Source of the DNA: Shewanella eurypsychrophilus | GTDB taxonomy: Bacteria > Pseudomonadota > Gammaproteobacteria > Enterobacterales > Shewanellaceae | Reading direction: 5' to 3' | Length of the DNA: 64,000 nt | NCBI RefSeq assembly: GCF_007004545.3 | Contig: NZ_CP045503.2 | Location: 3,938,102-4,002,101, forward strand | Shown here: positions 7,024 to 16,265 of the stretch, piece by piece | Numbering within the stretch: position 1 is the stretch's first letter | Layout of the letters: each line of letters starts with the position of its first letter | Translations under genes and position numbers: made by a program | The notes under the pieces: generated by a model | What the model was told of the DNA's origin: nothing | Databases searched by the model: none | Seen by the model: the letters and a program-made list of their open reading frames with translations, nothing else

Positions 7024-9444
7024 ATGTCGGAACTCACTATGAATAACCAAGCCCCATTTACCTGCATTGATGATGCGTTAGTCCTTCATAGCCCAAAAAG
7101 TATGCCTAAAGCCAGTGGCTTTTTGTGGAACCCTCACATGATGTTACAGATGAACTGTAGAGGTTATGCAACCGCGCAGTTTATGCAGCCCGAACCGGCC
7201 AAATATGCCCATGGGCCAGCGCTTGAAGCCAAAACCTTTATGCAGCCAGAGCATAGCTTCTATGCTCATCATCCGGCGCGTTTCTTCTATATCAAGGATG
7301 AAGATTCAGGTAAGCTTTTTTCTGCCCCCTTTGAACCTGTACGACAAGCCCCTAAAAGCTATAGGTTCATCATTCAGGCAGACTGCATCAAGTGGTTAAT
7401 TAATTTTGATGATATTGAGATTGAAATTATCCTCAACCTCTCTGCTACGGATATTGTTGAGATGTGGCAGGTGAGACTCACCAATAACAGCCCTAAGCGT
7501 AGAAACATCAGTTTCTATCCTTATTTCTCTATCGGTTATATGTCCTGGATGAACCAAAGCGCGGATTTCGATAACGAACTCAATGCGATAGTAGCAAGCA
7601 GTGTAACCCCTTATCAGAAAGTCAGTGACTACCCTCTCCAAAAAACGTTTAAAGACCTCACTTTTCTACTCGCCGATAGAACACCCAGTGCTTGGACATC
7701 ACATCAGGCAAGCTTTGAAGGAGAAGGCGGACTGCACAACCCAGACAGTATAAGCGCTGAATATCTGTCTCAAGATCCTAGCCTGTATGAGCCCCCTGTC
7801 GCAATTTATCAATATAGACTGACACTCGAAAGCCAACAAACCGAGCAGTTTCGGTTTCTATTTGGGCCAGCCAAAGACACCGCCGAGATTGTAAAAATCA
7901 AGCAGGTTTACTTCGATACCCTAGGTGGCTTCGAGCAACAACAGGCGGCTTATAAACAATATATCTCTGGCTATAAAGCTTGTATCAATATAGAGACTCA
8001 AGACCCTCTTTTTAATCAAGTATTTAATCTCTGGCTGCCTAGACAGATGTTCTACCACGGTGATGTGAATAGACTCAGTACAGATCCTCAAACCCGAAAC
8101 TACCTGCAAGATAATATGGGCATGAGTTATATTGCCCCAGATATTAGCCGCATCGCATTTCTCAAGGCGTTATCTCAGCAGCAAGTCAGCGGCGCCATGC
8201 CAGATGGCATTTTGTTGAGCGCCGATGCTGAACTTAAATATATCAACCAGATCCCTCATACCGATCACTGCGTTTGGCTACCTATCTGTATCTTGGCTTA
8301 CCTTAACGAAACAGGCGACATATCGCTGCTAAAAGAGAAGATATCCTATGCTGATTCATCACAATCAGAATCTGTGTTTCTGCATATCAGCAAGGCATTA
8401 AACTGGCTTGTTGATCATAGAGATGGTCGAGGACTGAGTTATATCGATCAGGGAGATTGGTGCGATCCGATGAACATGGTCGGCCACAAAGGCAAAGGCG
8501 TATCTAGCTGGTTATCTCTTGCCACCGCCTATGCGCTTAATCAATGGGCCGAGCTCTCCCATCAACTTGGTCACCACCAGAGTGTCGACGATCACCTAAC
8601 CCAAGCAGCGGAGATAAACCAAGCTGTTAATCAGCACTGTTGGGATGGTAACTGGTTCGCGCGAGGGATCACCGATGACAATCGATTGTTTGGGGTAAAA
8701 GCCGATAATGAGGGACGCATCTACCTAAACCCTCAAAGTTGGGCCATGATGAGCAATGCAGTAGATGAAGTGCAACAAGCAAAGATGTGCCAGGCGATAG
8801 ACGAGCAACTGATGACGCCTTTTGGCCCTATGATGCTAGCCCCCGCCTACACTAAGATGCAGACCGATATCGGCCGCTTGACCCAAAAATTCCCCGGCAC
8901 TGCGGAGAATGGCTCAGTATACAATCACGCCAGCGTCTTTTACGCATGGAGTCTATGTAAAATAGGCAAGCATCAGCAGGCGTATGATCTACTCATGCTG
9001 ATGCTACCCAACTTTCAAGATGCCAGTTACAGGGGTCAACTGCCTAACTTTATTCCTAACTACTATCGCGGCGCCTATCATCAACACCCGAAAACCGCCG
9101 GAAGAAGCAGTCAGTTATTTAACACTGGTACCTTGGCCTGGTATTACCGCTGTTTTGTTGAAGAAATTATCGGGGTTAAGGGCGACTTACACGGTTTGAT
9201 CATCGAGCCTCATCTGCCTATGCAGTGGCCTTCAATATCACTGACACGCGAGTTTCGTGGCGCCAGTTTTCATATATCCATCAAGCAGGTACCACTAGAG
9301 AAGGACGGAATAACTAAACCAAAGATAAACCTTAATGGCAAACCTATTAAAGGCAACAGAATTGACCAATGTCAAACTGGCGAGCAATACAGAGTCACCG
9401 TAGAGGTACCTACATCATTATTATCTAGGCAGAGCAATACTTAA
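7024..9444 (+). CDS. GH94 glycoside phosphorylase, probably cellobionic acid phosphorylase
   Basis: An 806-residue cytoplasmic enzyme without signal peptide. It has an N-terminal beta-sandwich (about 1-300), a linker and an (alpha/alpha)6 barrel (about 320-740). The GDWCDP motif supplies the expected general-acid Asp (D481), equivalent to the WND motif of cellobiose phosphorylase; inverting phosphorolysis yields glucose 1-phosphate. Downstream, R618 and K622 in the GRLTQKFPG stretch match, in identity and in distance from the catalytic Asp, the Arg/Lys pair I recall binding the carboxylate in Saccharophagus cellobionic acid phosphorylase. That would make the products glucose 1-phosphate and gluconate. 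Cellobiose phosphorylase is the main alternative. The stop overlaps the next start (TAATG). Confidence 0.82.
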   Translation: MSELTMNNQAPFTCIDDALVLHSPKSMPKASGFLWNPHMMLQMNCRGYATAQFMQPEPAKYAHGPALEAKTFMQPEHSFYAHHPARFFYIKDEDSGKLFSAPFEPVRQAPKSYRFIIQADCIKWLINFDDIEIEIILNLSATDIVEMWQVRLTNNSPKRRNISFYPYFSIGYMSWMNQSADFDNELNAIVASSVTPYQKVSDYPLQKTFKDLTFLLADRTPSAWTSHQASFEGEGGLHNPDSISAEYLSQDPSLYEPPVAIYQYRLTLESQQTEQFRFLFGPAKDTAEIVKIKQVYFDTLGGFEQQQAAYKQYISGYKACINIETQDPLFNQVFNLWLPRQMFYHGDVNRLSTDPQTRNYLQDNMGMSYIAPDISRIAFLKALSQQQVSGAMPDGILLSADAELKYINQIPHTDHCVWLPICILAYLNETGDISLLKEKISYADSSQSESVFLHISKALNWLVDHRDGRGLSYIDQGDWCDPMNMVGHKGKGVSSWLSLATAYALNQWAELSHQLGHHQSVDDHLTQAAEINQAVNQHCWDGNWFARGITDDNRLFGVKADNEGRIYLNPQSWAMMSNAVDEVQQAKMCQAIDEQLMTPFGPMMLAPAYTKMQTDIGRLTQKFPGTAENGSVYNHASVFYAWSLCKIGKHQQAYDLLMLMLPNFQDASYRGQLPNFIPNYYRGAYHQHPKTAGRSSQLFNTGTLAWYYRCFVEEIIGVKGDLHGLIIEPHLPMQWPSISLTREFRGASFHISIKQVPLEKDGITKPKINLNGKPIKGNRIDQCQTGEQYRVTVEVPTSLLSRQSNT

Positions 9445-10235
9445 TGAATAAGAGCACGTTATCCCCCTTAGGCAGGTTATTAGCTATGACTCTTTGCTGC
9501 TTATTGGCCTGTTTATCAGTCAATGCCTATGAAGCACCTTGGGCAGCTCAAGCGCCAACCATAGATGGTATTGCCAGTGAGGCTGTTTGGTCTAAGGCGC
9601 CTTGGCACCTGTTGGACCAACTAATCGATGGCACACAGCCAAGCCCAGATGATTTCAGTGGTCGCTTTAAAGTGCTTTGGGATGAGAAACAGCTCTATCT
9701 GCTCGCCGAGATCAGCGACGATATCTTAATAGACCGCTATGCCGGTCCACTGCACAGGTACTGGGATGATGACTGTTTAGAGGTCTTTATCGACGAAGAC
9801 AGATCTGGCGGCGATCATCAATATAACTTCAATGCTTTTGCCTATCATGTGGCACTGGATAATCAAGTGGTCGATATTGCCCCGCCCCTATCATTTGGAT
9901 CTGATACAGGTAAGACAAACTTTGTGCTATTGAACCAGCATATCACCAGTGTATGGAAGCGAGATGAAACCGTCCCTAACAAGGTCATCTGGGAGCTGGC
10001 AATACACGTCTATGATGATAGCTTCACTTTGAGCCCCACAGACACAAAAACCAATAGGCCGGTAAAACTATTTCAAGGAAAGAAGGTGGGATTTATGTTG
10101 GCCTATTGCGATAACGATGGGAGCGAGTCACGAGAGCACTTTATGGGCTCCCATGCCATCGAGCCTATCAATGGCAATAAGAATTTAGGTTATATCACCG
10201 CAGATGTATTTGGCGAGCTTCACTTAATAAAATAA
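9444..10235 (+). CDS. Secreted CBM9-like carbohydrate-binding protein
   Basis: A 263-residue protein with a clear N-terminal signal segment (LLAMTLCCLLACLSVNAYEA, cleaved near 28-30) and one CBM9_1-type beta-sandwich. The pattern is typical: IDG near the start, W..A.W, LWDEKQLYLLAEISDD, then YWDDDCLEVFIDED and a late FMLAYCDND. Such domains bind cellulose or reducing ends of soluble sugars and also occur at the N-terminus of outer-membrane proteins; here the domain stands alone, with no enzyme attached. Translational coupling to the GH94 gene (TAATG overlap) places it in the same operon, suggesting it captures the disaccharide or its polymer in the periplasm or outside. No lipobox is convincing. 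Confidence 0.8.
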   Translation: MNKSTLSPLGRLLAMTLCCLLACLSVNAYEAPWAAQAPTIDGIASEAVWSKAPWHLLDQLIDGTQPSPDDFSGRFKVLWDEKQLYLLAEISDDILIDRYAGPLHRYWDDDCLEVFIDEDRSGGDHQYNFNAFAYHVALDNQVVDIAPPLSFGSDTGKTNFVLLNQHITSVWKRDETVPNKVIWELAIHVYDDSFTLSPTDTKTNRPVKLFQGKKVGFMLAYCDNDGSESREHFMGSHAIEPINGNKNLGYITADVFGELHLIK

Positions 10236-10275
10236 CCAAAAATGTAAATTGACTAGGTCCCAAACGCGCCCAATT

Positions 10276-10731
10276 TTAGCTCGGCTTGTGATGCTTAGTG
10301 ATAAACCTGTCTAGCTGATTGGCAAATGCCTGACGCTCACTCTGTCCCATAGCCGCTGGCCCACCAGTCTGCACGCCACTGGCACGCATGGTATCCATAA
10401 AATCACGCATATTGAGTATCGACTTGATATTTTGATCGGTATATAGCTCACCACGAGGATTGAGCGCCACACCACCTTTATCGATCACTTCCGAGGCCAA
10501 AGGAATATCAGCGGTGATGACGAGATCGCCCGCATCGAGGCGCTTAACTATTTCGTCATCGGCCACATCGAAACCCGAAGGTACAGTCACCATCTTAATA
10601 AATCGTGATGGCGGGATACGCATAGAATGATTCGCTACTAGCGTCACTTCCACTTTTGCCCTGTCAGCCACCCTAAACAGCGTCTCTTTAATCACACCAG
10701 GACACGCATCGGCATCAACCCAAATTTTCAT
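10276..10731 (-). CDS. yaiI: UPF0178 (YaiI/YqxD) family protein
   Basis: A 151-residue cytoplasmic protein that starts MKIWVDADACPGVIKETLFR, the hallmark of the UPF0178/DUF188 family, with the later ITADIPLASEVIDKGGVALNPRG and GGP motifs. The Asp-rich N-terminus and the TAD motif resemble PIN-like nucleases, but no activity is established as far as I know. It converges on the CBM9-like gene and is followed by 40 bp without a clear terminator. Confidence 0.92.
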   Translation of the reverse strand: MKIWVDADACPGVIKETLFRVADRAKVEVTLVANHSMRIPPSRFIKMVTVPSGFDVADDEIVKRLDAGDLVITADIPLASEVIDKGGVALNPRGELYTDQNIKSILNMRDFMDTMRASGVQTGGPAAMGQSERQAFANQLDRFITKHHKPS

Positions 10732-10857
10732 TTTATCTCCTATCCCTCTACATCTTTATCATAAGAAAAAGGCGTAGCGCATACACAATAATGGGCGGCA
10801 CCATAGCACAAAGCGCCCCTCAAAACAGCAAGTAGAGTAGCACTGATTGGCATAAGT

Positions 10858-11457
10858 TTACTTCACACTATAGCCCTTAGCTTCGAGGCAAGCTGAGCTT
10901 GCTTTAAGGTAGTTCTCTGTGCCCTGTGTATTAGCCAGCTGTACCAGCTGATCCTCTGTAGCTTGCGCCTGAGCTTGTTGTTGAACCGCTTGTTGCTCTG
11001 CCTGAACCTGTTGCTCAGCAGCTTGTGCATTCGAGCGCCTGCTCTGACGACGACCAGCAAGTGCACCGACGGCTGCACCTGTCGCCGCAGCATCACTGCG
11101 GTCTTCATCACCCACTTCAGCAATGATAGCGCCTGCTGCTGCACCCGCCATAGCACCGCGCATCCCAGCCCCTCTTTCAGCTCCCTGCTCTACGGGTTGC
11201 GAAGATATCGTTGGCGTGGAGTAGCTAATCGATTGCGCCACCAGCGGATTTTCAGGATCAAAGCCTGTCTCTTCAATCGCCCAGGCATGACAGCTTTGCT
11301 TATCTAAGCTCTGCAGCTCTTTGCTCTGACCATTTTCAGGAAAGACATATTGCTCAGCGTGAACTGCCGATGTAAAGCATAAAGCAAAACCTGAAATAGC
11401 CAGTGCCGATAATGTCAAAGATGAAGCACGTAACGCTGAAGATAGTGATGATTTCAT
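10858..11457 (-). CDS. Glycine-zipper envelope protein (YMGG-like)
   Basis: A 199-residue exported protein. The signal peptide ends near the AVHA site (about residue 34). The middle (about 95-140) is a Gly/Ala-rich zipper: GAGMRGAMAGAAAGAII, an acidic spacer, then AAATGAAVGALAG followed by RRQSRR. After it comes a Gln/Ala-rich probable coiled coil (about 145-175). Two Cys lie outside the zipper. Such zippers occur in outer-membrane or periplasmic proteins of unknown role. The gene is alone, facing away from liuR. Confidence 0.7.
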   Translation of the reverse strand: MKSSLSSALRASSLTLSALAISGFALCFTSAVHAEQYVFPENGQSKELQSLDKQSCHAWAIEETGFDPENPLVAQSISYSTPTISSQPVEQGAERGAGMRGAMAGAAAGAIIAEVGDEDRSDAAATGAAVGALAGRRQSRRSNAQAAEQQVQAEQQAVQQQAQAQATEDQLVQLANTQGTENYLKASSACLEAKGYSVK

Positions 11458-11718
11458 AAGAGTATCCTTTTAAAGATGAAAACTCAGGACAACAACTAAA
11501 TAACCTGAATAGAGAGGGTGATGATTGCTTGGAACACCAGCTCATTAAGTGGGATAAATAATAAACGAACGCTAAGAAGTTAAAAACAGCAACAAAAGAA
11601 ACAAAGGGTTGCTAAATATAGAACAGCAGTAAAGAGTAGCGTGGAAGATGTCAGGCTATTTATGACTAATACCAATCGGTATAAAGCCCTCAGGCGATAA
11701 TGACCCATACCTTCAATA

Positions 11719-11748
11719 AGTGTGGCCTCTGCCCTTTGAGGCCACACT
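11719..11748. other. Strong hairpin in the divergent region upstream of liuR
   Basis: AGTGTGGCCTC pairs perfectly with GAGGCCACACT across an 8-nt loop. No rightward gene ends nearby, so it is not an obvious terminator. It follows a stray TACCAATCGGTATAA end (about 11671-11685) like the termini of the MITE-like elements found later in the window, so it may be part of an eroded repeat. Confidence 0.5.
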
Positions 11749-11841
11749 CAAGCAGTTTTGTTACAACGAGGTGGCACATTTGGTTGACAGCCTCACCTTG
11801 GGGTATTTCATTAAATCTCGACTTGCAAAATGGCCATTAGC

Positions 11842-11857
11842 TTTACCTTTACGTAAA
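11842..11857. promoter_or_regulatory. Predicted LiuR binding site at its own promoter
   Basis: TTTACCTTTACGTAAA is close to the palindrome TTGACGTTAACGTCAA-type pattern that LiuR recognises as I recall it, and contains the perfect core TTTACGTAAA. It lies about 45 bp before the liuR start, which fits autoregulation of the liu genes. Confidence 0.6.
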
Positions 11858-11902
11858 CTTCATATATCGTTCTGGAAAAGTTAAATATTATGGTGTTATT
11901 CA

Positions 11903-12301
11903 ATGAGTGAAAATCTGAGCCCACAAACAACTTACTCCATCAGTGAGCTATCAAAAGAATTTGATATTACCACTCGGAGTATTCGTTTCTATGAAGATCA
12001 GGGCTTACTAAAACCTAAACGCCGTGGTCAAACACGTATCTATGGTTTAAAAGACAGGGTTCGCTTGAAGCTTATTTTAAGAGGAAAACGTCTGGGTTTC
12101 TCTTTAGCTGAAACCCGTCGTCTATTTGAACTTTACGATGCTGATAAAAATAGCAGTTCACAGTTAAATACCATGCTCGATTTAGTCGAAGATAAGAAAG
12201 CATCTCTGCAGCAGCAGATGGACGATATCAAAGTAGTATTGATGGAACTCAACTCTGCAGAGCAACAGTGCAGAAGCGCTTTGGCACTTCAAGACAAGTA
12301 A
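11903..12301 (+). CDS. liuR: MerR-family regulator LiuR of branched-chain amino acid degradation
   Basis: A 132-residue MerR-type protein: winged HTH at about 10-75 (YSISELSKEFDITTRSIRFYEDQGLL, where RFYEDQGLL is the family signature) and a C-terminal dimerisation helix (about 85-120) without a metal-binding domain. It sits directly before liuABCDE in the same direction, the arrangement known for LiuR in gammaproteobacteria, where it represses leucine/isovalerate catabolism until an acyl-CoA intermediate accumulates. A predicted operator lies upstream, and a hairpin separates liuR from liuA. Confidence 0.9.
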   Translation: MSENLSPQTTYSISELSKEFDITTRSIRFYEDQGLLKPKRRGQTRIYGLKDRVRLKLILRGKRLGFSLAETRRLFELYDADKNSSSQLNTMLDLVEDKKASLQQQMDDIKVVLMELNSAEQQCRSALALQDK

Positions 12302-12328
12302 GGTTTCATGTACAAAGTGTCAATACAC

Positions 12329-12366
12329 ATGGCATCAAGAACACCATAAAAAAAGATGCCATTTTT
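12329..12366 (+). terminator. Terminator-like hairpin between liuR and liuA
   Basis: ATGGCATC pairs with GATGCCAT across an A-rich loop of about 18 nt and is followed by TTTTT. It could end liuR transcripts or act as partial attenuation before the liu operon. Confidence 0.55.
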
Positions 12367-12480
12367 AGCACTATGCTTAAGCAGTCTCAAACGATGACAC
12401 CTAAGTAGTTATAAAAACTACAGACACATAATTAAAAATCTATTCATTAAAGATTTAAAAAATTGACAGGACAACACGCA

Positions 12481-13650
12481 ATGACTCAACTCTACTCATC
12501 TCTTAATTTCGGCCTAGGCGAAGACGTCGACATGCTGCGTGATGCAGTACAAAACTTTGCCGCTAATGAAATTGCCCCGATTGCAGCAAAAACTGATTTA
12601 GATAACGCATTTCCTAATGAACTCTGGCCAGTTCTGGGAGATATGGGACTGCTTGGTGTCACTGTCTCTGAAGAGTATGGCGGCGCCGATATGGGTTACC
12701 TTGCTCATGTTGTTGCTATGGAAGAGATCTCACGCGCTTCGGCCTCTATTGGCTTAAGTTATGGTGCGCATTCCAACTTGTGTGTGAATCAAATTAACCG
12801 CAACGGTAATGCTGAACAAAAAGCTAAATACCTGCCTAAATTAGTCAGTGGTGAGCATATTGGTGCCCTTGCGATGAGTGAACCCAACGCAGGTTCTGAT
12901 GTTGTTTCGATGAAATTACATGCCCGAAAAGAAGGTGACCGTTACATTCTCAACGGTAATAAAATGTGGATCACCAATGGTCCTGATGCACAAACGTATG
13001 TCATCTATGCCAAGACAGATTTAGATAAAGGCGCTCACGGTATCACAGCATTTATTGTTGACCGCGACTCTACAGGTTTCAGCACGGCGCAGAAACTCGA
13101 TAAACTCGGCATGCGCGGCTCAAATACCTGTGAGCTAGTGTTCCAAGATTGTGAAGTACCCGCAGAAAACATACTTGGTGGTCTCAACAACGGTGTAAAA
13201 GTATTGATGAGCGGTCTGGACTACGAACGAGTGGTGCTATCGGGTGGGCCTCTGGGAATAATGAACGCCTGTATGGATATTGTCATTCCTTATATTCACG
13301 AACGTGAACAGTTTGGTAAATCAATTGGTCAATTCCAATTAGTACAAGGCAAACTCGCCGATATGTACACAGGTATGAATGCAGCAAAATCTTACATCTA
13401 TAACGTGGCTAAATCTTGTGACCGTGGTGAAACCACCCGTAAAGATGCAGCAGGCGCAATTCTCTACTCTGCCGAACTGGCCACTAAGATGGCCCTCGAT
13501 GCCATTCAACTTCTCGGTGGTAACGGTTACGTCAACGAATACGCCACAGGCCGCCTATTGCGCGATGCCAAGCTGTATGAAATTGGCGCTGGCACCTCAG
13601 AGATCCGCCGCATGTTGATTGGCCGTGAGCTATTCAACGAATCTAAGTAA
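12481..13650 (+). CDS. liuA: Isovaleryl-CoA dehydrogenase
   Basis: A 389-residue acyl-CoA dehydrogenase that oxidises isovaleryl-CoA to 3-methylcrotonyl-CoA and passes electrons to ETF. The usual three-part fold is visible: N-terminal helices, a middle beta domain with AMSEPNAGSDVVSMKL and KMWITNGPDA, and a C-terminal domain ending GGNGYVNEYATGRLLRDAK. The catalytic Glu249 sits in GLDYERVVLSGG, the position used by isovaleryl- and long-chain-type enzymes instead of the GTSE-proximal Glu of others. A longer frame could begin at a TTG at 12463, but ATG 12481 is preceded by AGGA and gives the family length. First gene of the liu operon. Confidence 0.93.
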   Translation: MTQLYSSLNFGLGEDVDMLRDAVQNFAANEIAPIAAKTDLDNAFPNELWPVLGDMGLLGVTVSEEYGGADMGYLAHVVAMEEISRASASIGLSYGAHSNLCVNQINRNGNAEQKAKYLPKLVSGEHIGALAMSEPNAGSDVVSMKLHARKEGDRYILNGNKMWITNGPDAQTYVIYAKTDLDKGAHGITAFIVDRDSTGFSTAQKLDKLGMRGSNTCELVFQDCEVPAENILGGLNNGVKVLMSGLDYERVVLSGGPLGIMNACMDIVIPYIHEREQFGKSIGQFQLVQGKLADMYTGMNAAKSYIYNVAKSCDRGETTRKDAAGAILYSAELATKMALDAIQLLGGNGYVNEYATGRLLRDAKLYEIGAGTSEIRRMLIGRELFNESK

Positions 13651-13742
13651 TTCATCAGTGTCATGACGGTAAATAGATGCCGTCATTGAACACTTTAATA
13701 TCTATTGAAACGTTAGTTTTAAGCTCCAAAAGGATTAAAACC

Positions 13743-15350
13743 GTGACGCAATTTAGCAGTCGTATAAACTCCCGCAGTGATGAATTCAAGGCTAAACATG
13801 AAGACATGGCTGCCGTTGTTCAAGATCTCAAACTAAAACTCAAACAAATTGAACAAGGCGGCGGTGAAGTCGCTCGAGAACGTCATCTTTCTCGTGGTAA
13901 ATTACTGCCGCGTCAACGTGTCGAAAAGCTGCTAGACCCAGGTTCTCCTTTCCTAGAGTTATCTCAATTTGCCGCTTATGAACTCTATGAAGATGTGGTG
14001 CCTGCTGCGGGCATCATTGCTGGTATAGGCCGTGTCAGCGGCGTCGAGTGTATGATCATCGCTAACGATGCCACGGTAAAAGGTGGCACCTACTACCCGG
14101 TTACGGTTAAGAAACACTTGCGAGCCCAAGAGATCGCCAGTCGCTGTCACCTCCCCTGTATCTATCTGGTCGACTCTGGTGGCGCAAACTTGCCTCGCCA
14201 AGATGAAGTTTTCCCTGATAGGGACCATTTCGGTCGCATCTTCTACAATCAAGCACAGATGTCAGCTAAAGGCATTCCGCAAATCGCGGTGGTAATGGGC
14301 CTATGTACAGCCGGTGGCGCTTATGTGCCCGCCATGGCTGATGAATCGATTATCGTCAAAGAGCAAGGCACTATCTTCCTCGCGGGTCCACCATTAGTAA
14401 AGGCCGCTACCGGGGAGGTCGTGACAGCAGAAGAGCTTGGCGGCGCAGAGGTGCACACTAAGATCTCAGGTGTGGCCGATCATATGGCACAAAATGATGA
14501 TCATGCGCTTGAGTTAGCACGCAAAGCCATCACCCGCCTGAACCATCAAAAAACGATCGAAGCACAATTGAGTCCGGTTAAACCGCCCAAGTTCGACATC
14601 AATGAACTCTACGGCATCGTCGGTACCGATCTTAAGAAACCATTCGACATAAAAGAAGTGATAGCCCGTGTGGTCGATGACTCAGATTTTGATGAGTTTA
14701 AAGCGAACTACGGTAGCACCTTAGTCTGTGGTTTTGCCCGCATCCATGGCTACCCTGTCGGCATCATTGCCAATAATGGCATCCTGTTTTCTGAATCAGC
14801 CCAAAAAGGCGCACACTTTATCGAGCTGTGTTGTCAGCGAAAAATCCCCCTCTTGTTCCTACAAAATATCACCGGCTTTATGGTGGGCAAAAAGTATGAA
14901 CATGAAGGCATTGCTAAGCATGGTGCCAAAATGGTCACCGCAGTGTCATGTGCCAATGTACCAAAGTTTACCGTGATCATCGGCGGCAGTTATGGCGCGG
15001 GTAACTACGGCATGTGTGGCCGAGCCTTCGAGCCTACCATGATGTGGATGTGGCCAAATGCCCGTATCTCTGTCATGGGTGGAGAGCAAGCCGCTGGCGT
15101 GTTAGCCACGGTCAAACGTGATGGTTTAGCCCGCAAAGGCGTTGAGTGGAGTGATGACGAGGAGCAAAAATTCCGTGCCCCGATTGTTGAGCAATACGAT
15201 AGAGAAGGTCATCCCTATCATGCCAGTGCACGTCTCTGGGATGATGGCATTATCGATCCGGCGCAAACCCGTGATGTTGTTGGCCTAGCACTTTCTGCCG
15301 CACTCAATGCGCCAGTAGAAGAAACTAAGTTCGGTGTGTTCCGCATGTGA
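13743..15350 (+). CDS. liuB: Methylcrotonyl-CoA carboxylase, carboxyltransferase (beta) subunit
   Basis: A 535-residue acyl-CoA carboxyltransferase that moves CO2 from biotin to 3-methylcrotonyl-CoA, working with LiuD. The two crotonase-like halves are visible, with the acyl-CoA motif MGLCTAGGAYVPAMADE in the first and GGSYGAGNYGMCGRAFEP in the second. The frame is open upstream to 13677, but I chose GTG at 13743: AGGA lies 8 nt before it, and it removes a non-homologous extension and gives the usual length near 535. It follows liuA by about 90 bp. Confidence 0.93.
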   Translation: MTQFSSRINSRSDEFKAKHEDMAAVVQDLKLKLKQIEQGGGEVARERHLSRGKLLPRQRVEKLLDPGSPFLELSQFAAYELYEDVVPAAGIIAGIGRVSGVECMIIANDATVKGGTYYPVTVKKHLRAQEIASRCHLPCIYLVDSGGANLPRQDEVFPDRDHFGRIFYNQAQMSAKGIPQIAVVMGLCTAGGAYVPAMADESIIVKEQGTIFLAGPPLVKAATGEVVTAEELGGAEVHTKISGVADHMAQNDDHALELARKAITRLNHQKTIEAQLSPVKPPKFDINELYGIVGTDLKKPFDIKEVIARVVDDSDFDEFKANYGSTLVCGFARIHGYPVGIIANNGILFSESAQKGAHFIELCCQRKIPLLFLQNITGFMVGKKYEHEGIAKHGAKMVTAVSCANVPKFTVIIGGSYGAGNYGMCGRAFEPTMMWMWPNARISVMGGEQAAGVLATVKRDGLARKGVEWSDDEEQKFRAPIVEQYDREGHPYHASARLWDDGIIDPAQTRDVVGLALSAALNAPVEETKFGVFRM

Positions 15351-15410
15351 TCCTTTGAAATAGCGCAACCTTTGAAACAAATAAAAACAAGAGCAATGGG
15401 TAGAGAAGCC

Positions 15411-16265
15411 ATGACTAACGAACTTTCAAGCTGCACTTTTTCAAACAAGTTTAGCTATATCACCTGCCGGTTAGCAGCCGGTGTGGGTGAGATGATTTTA
15501 GATCGAGCCGAAAAGCATAACGCTTTTGATGAAGTCATGATCGCTGAGATGATCCAATCACTGGAACACTTCGCAAACAATAATGATTGCCAGATGCTAA
15601 TCGTCAAGGCAAACGGTAAAAACTTCAGTGCTGGCGCCGATCTAAACTGGATGCGCAAACAAGCCAAGATGGATTTTGCGCAGAACCTGAGTGATGCCAA
15701 CGAACTTGCCAAGCTGATGTCTGACTTAGACCAGTTTCCCAAACCCACAATTGCGCTAGTACAAGGCGCCGCTTTCGGTGGTGCATTGGGCCTTATCTGT
15801 TGTTGCGATATCGCCATCGCTAATGAACGAGCCAGCTTTTGTTTATCAGAGGTCAAACTCGGCCTTATTCCGGCGGTGATCAGTCCTTATGTGGTTCGTG
15901 CTATGGGCCAACGCGCCTCACGCCGCTACATGTTAACGGCTGAAAGATTCAGTGCCGACAAAGCCCTCGAGCTACAAGTCATTCATGAAGTGAATGATGA
16001 CCTTGATACAGCTGCTGAGCCGTTTATCAAGACCCTACTCGCTAACAGCCCGCAAGGTATGGCATGGGTGAAAACTTTACTGTCTCGCCTCGAAGATGGT
16101 GTTATCGATGAGCAAACCCTCAGTTATACCAGTGAGCGAATTGCCAGCATTCGGGTATCGAATCAAGGCCAAGAAGGCTTAAATGCCTTCTTTGAGAAAC
16201 GCCCGCCAAACTGGACCAGTACAGACACAGCTTCAAAGAAACCTCGTGCGCAAGGAACCCAATAA
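15411..16265 (+). CDS. liuC: Methylglutaconyl-CoA hydratase (crotonase family)
   Basis: A 284-residue crotonase-fold enzyme that hydrates 3-methylglutaconyl-CoA to HMG-CoA. Family motifs: the oxyanion-hole segment GKNFSAGADLNWM and VQGAAFGGALGLICCCDIAIA with the acidic residue in FCLSEVKLGLIPAVISPYV. Upstream in-frame TTG (15372) and ATG (15396) codons exist; ATG 15411 was chosen because the segment before it is low-complexity and a purine-rich AGAGAAG lies just upstream, but 15396 is possible. The stop overlaps the liuD start (TAATG), indicating translational coupling inside the liu operon. Confidence 0.9.
   Translation: MTNELSSCTFSNKFSYITCRLAAGVGEMILDRAEKHNAFDEVMIAEMIQSLEHFANNNDCQMLIVKANGKNFSAGADLNWMRKQAKMDFAQNLSDANELAKLMSDLDQFPKPTIALVQGAAFGGALGLICCCDIAIANERASFCLSEVKLGLIPAVISPYVVRAMGQRASRRYMLTAERFSADKALELQVIHEVNDDLDTAAEPFIKTLLANSPQGMAWVKTLLSRLEDGVIDEQTLSYTSERIASIRVSNQGQEGLNAFFEKRPPNWTSTDTASKKPRAQGTQ

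Noticed and set aside
12463..12480. Longer liuA start at TTG 12463
   Set aside because: ATG 12481 has AGGA at suitable spacing and gives the family length.
13677..13742. Longer liuB start at 13677
   Set aside because: The 22 extra residues are not family-like; GTG 13743 has an AGGA box and gives 535 residues.
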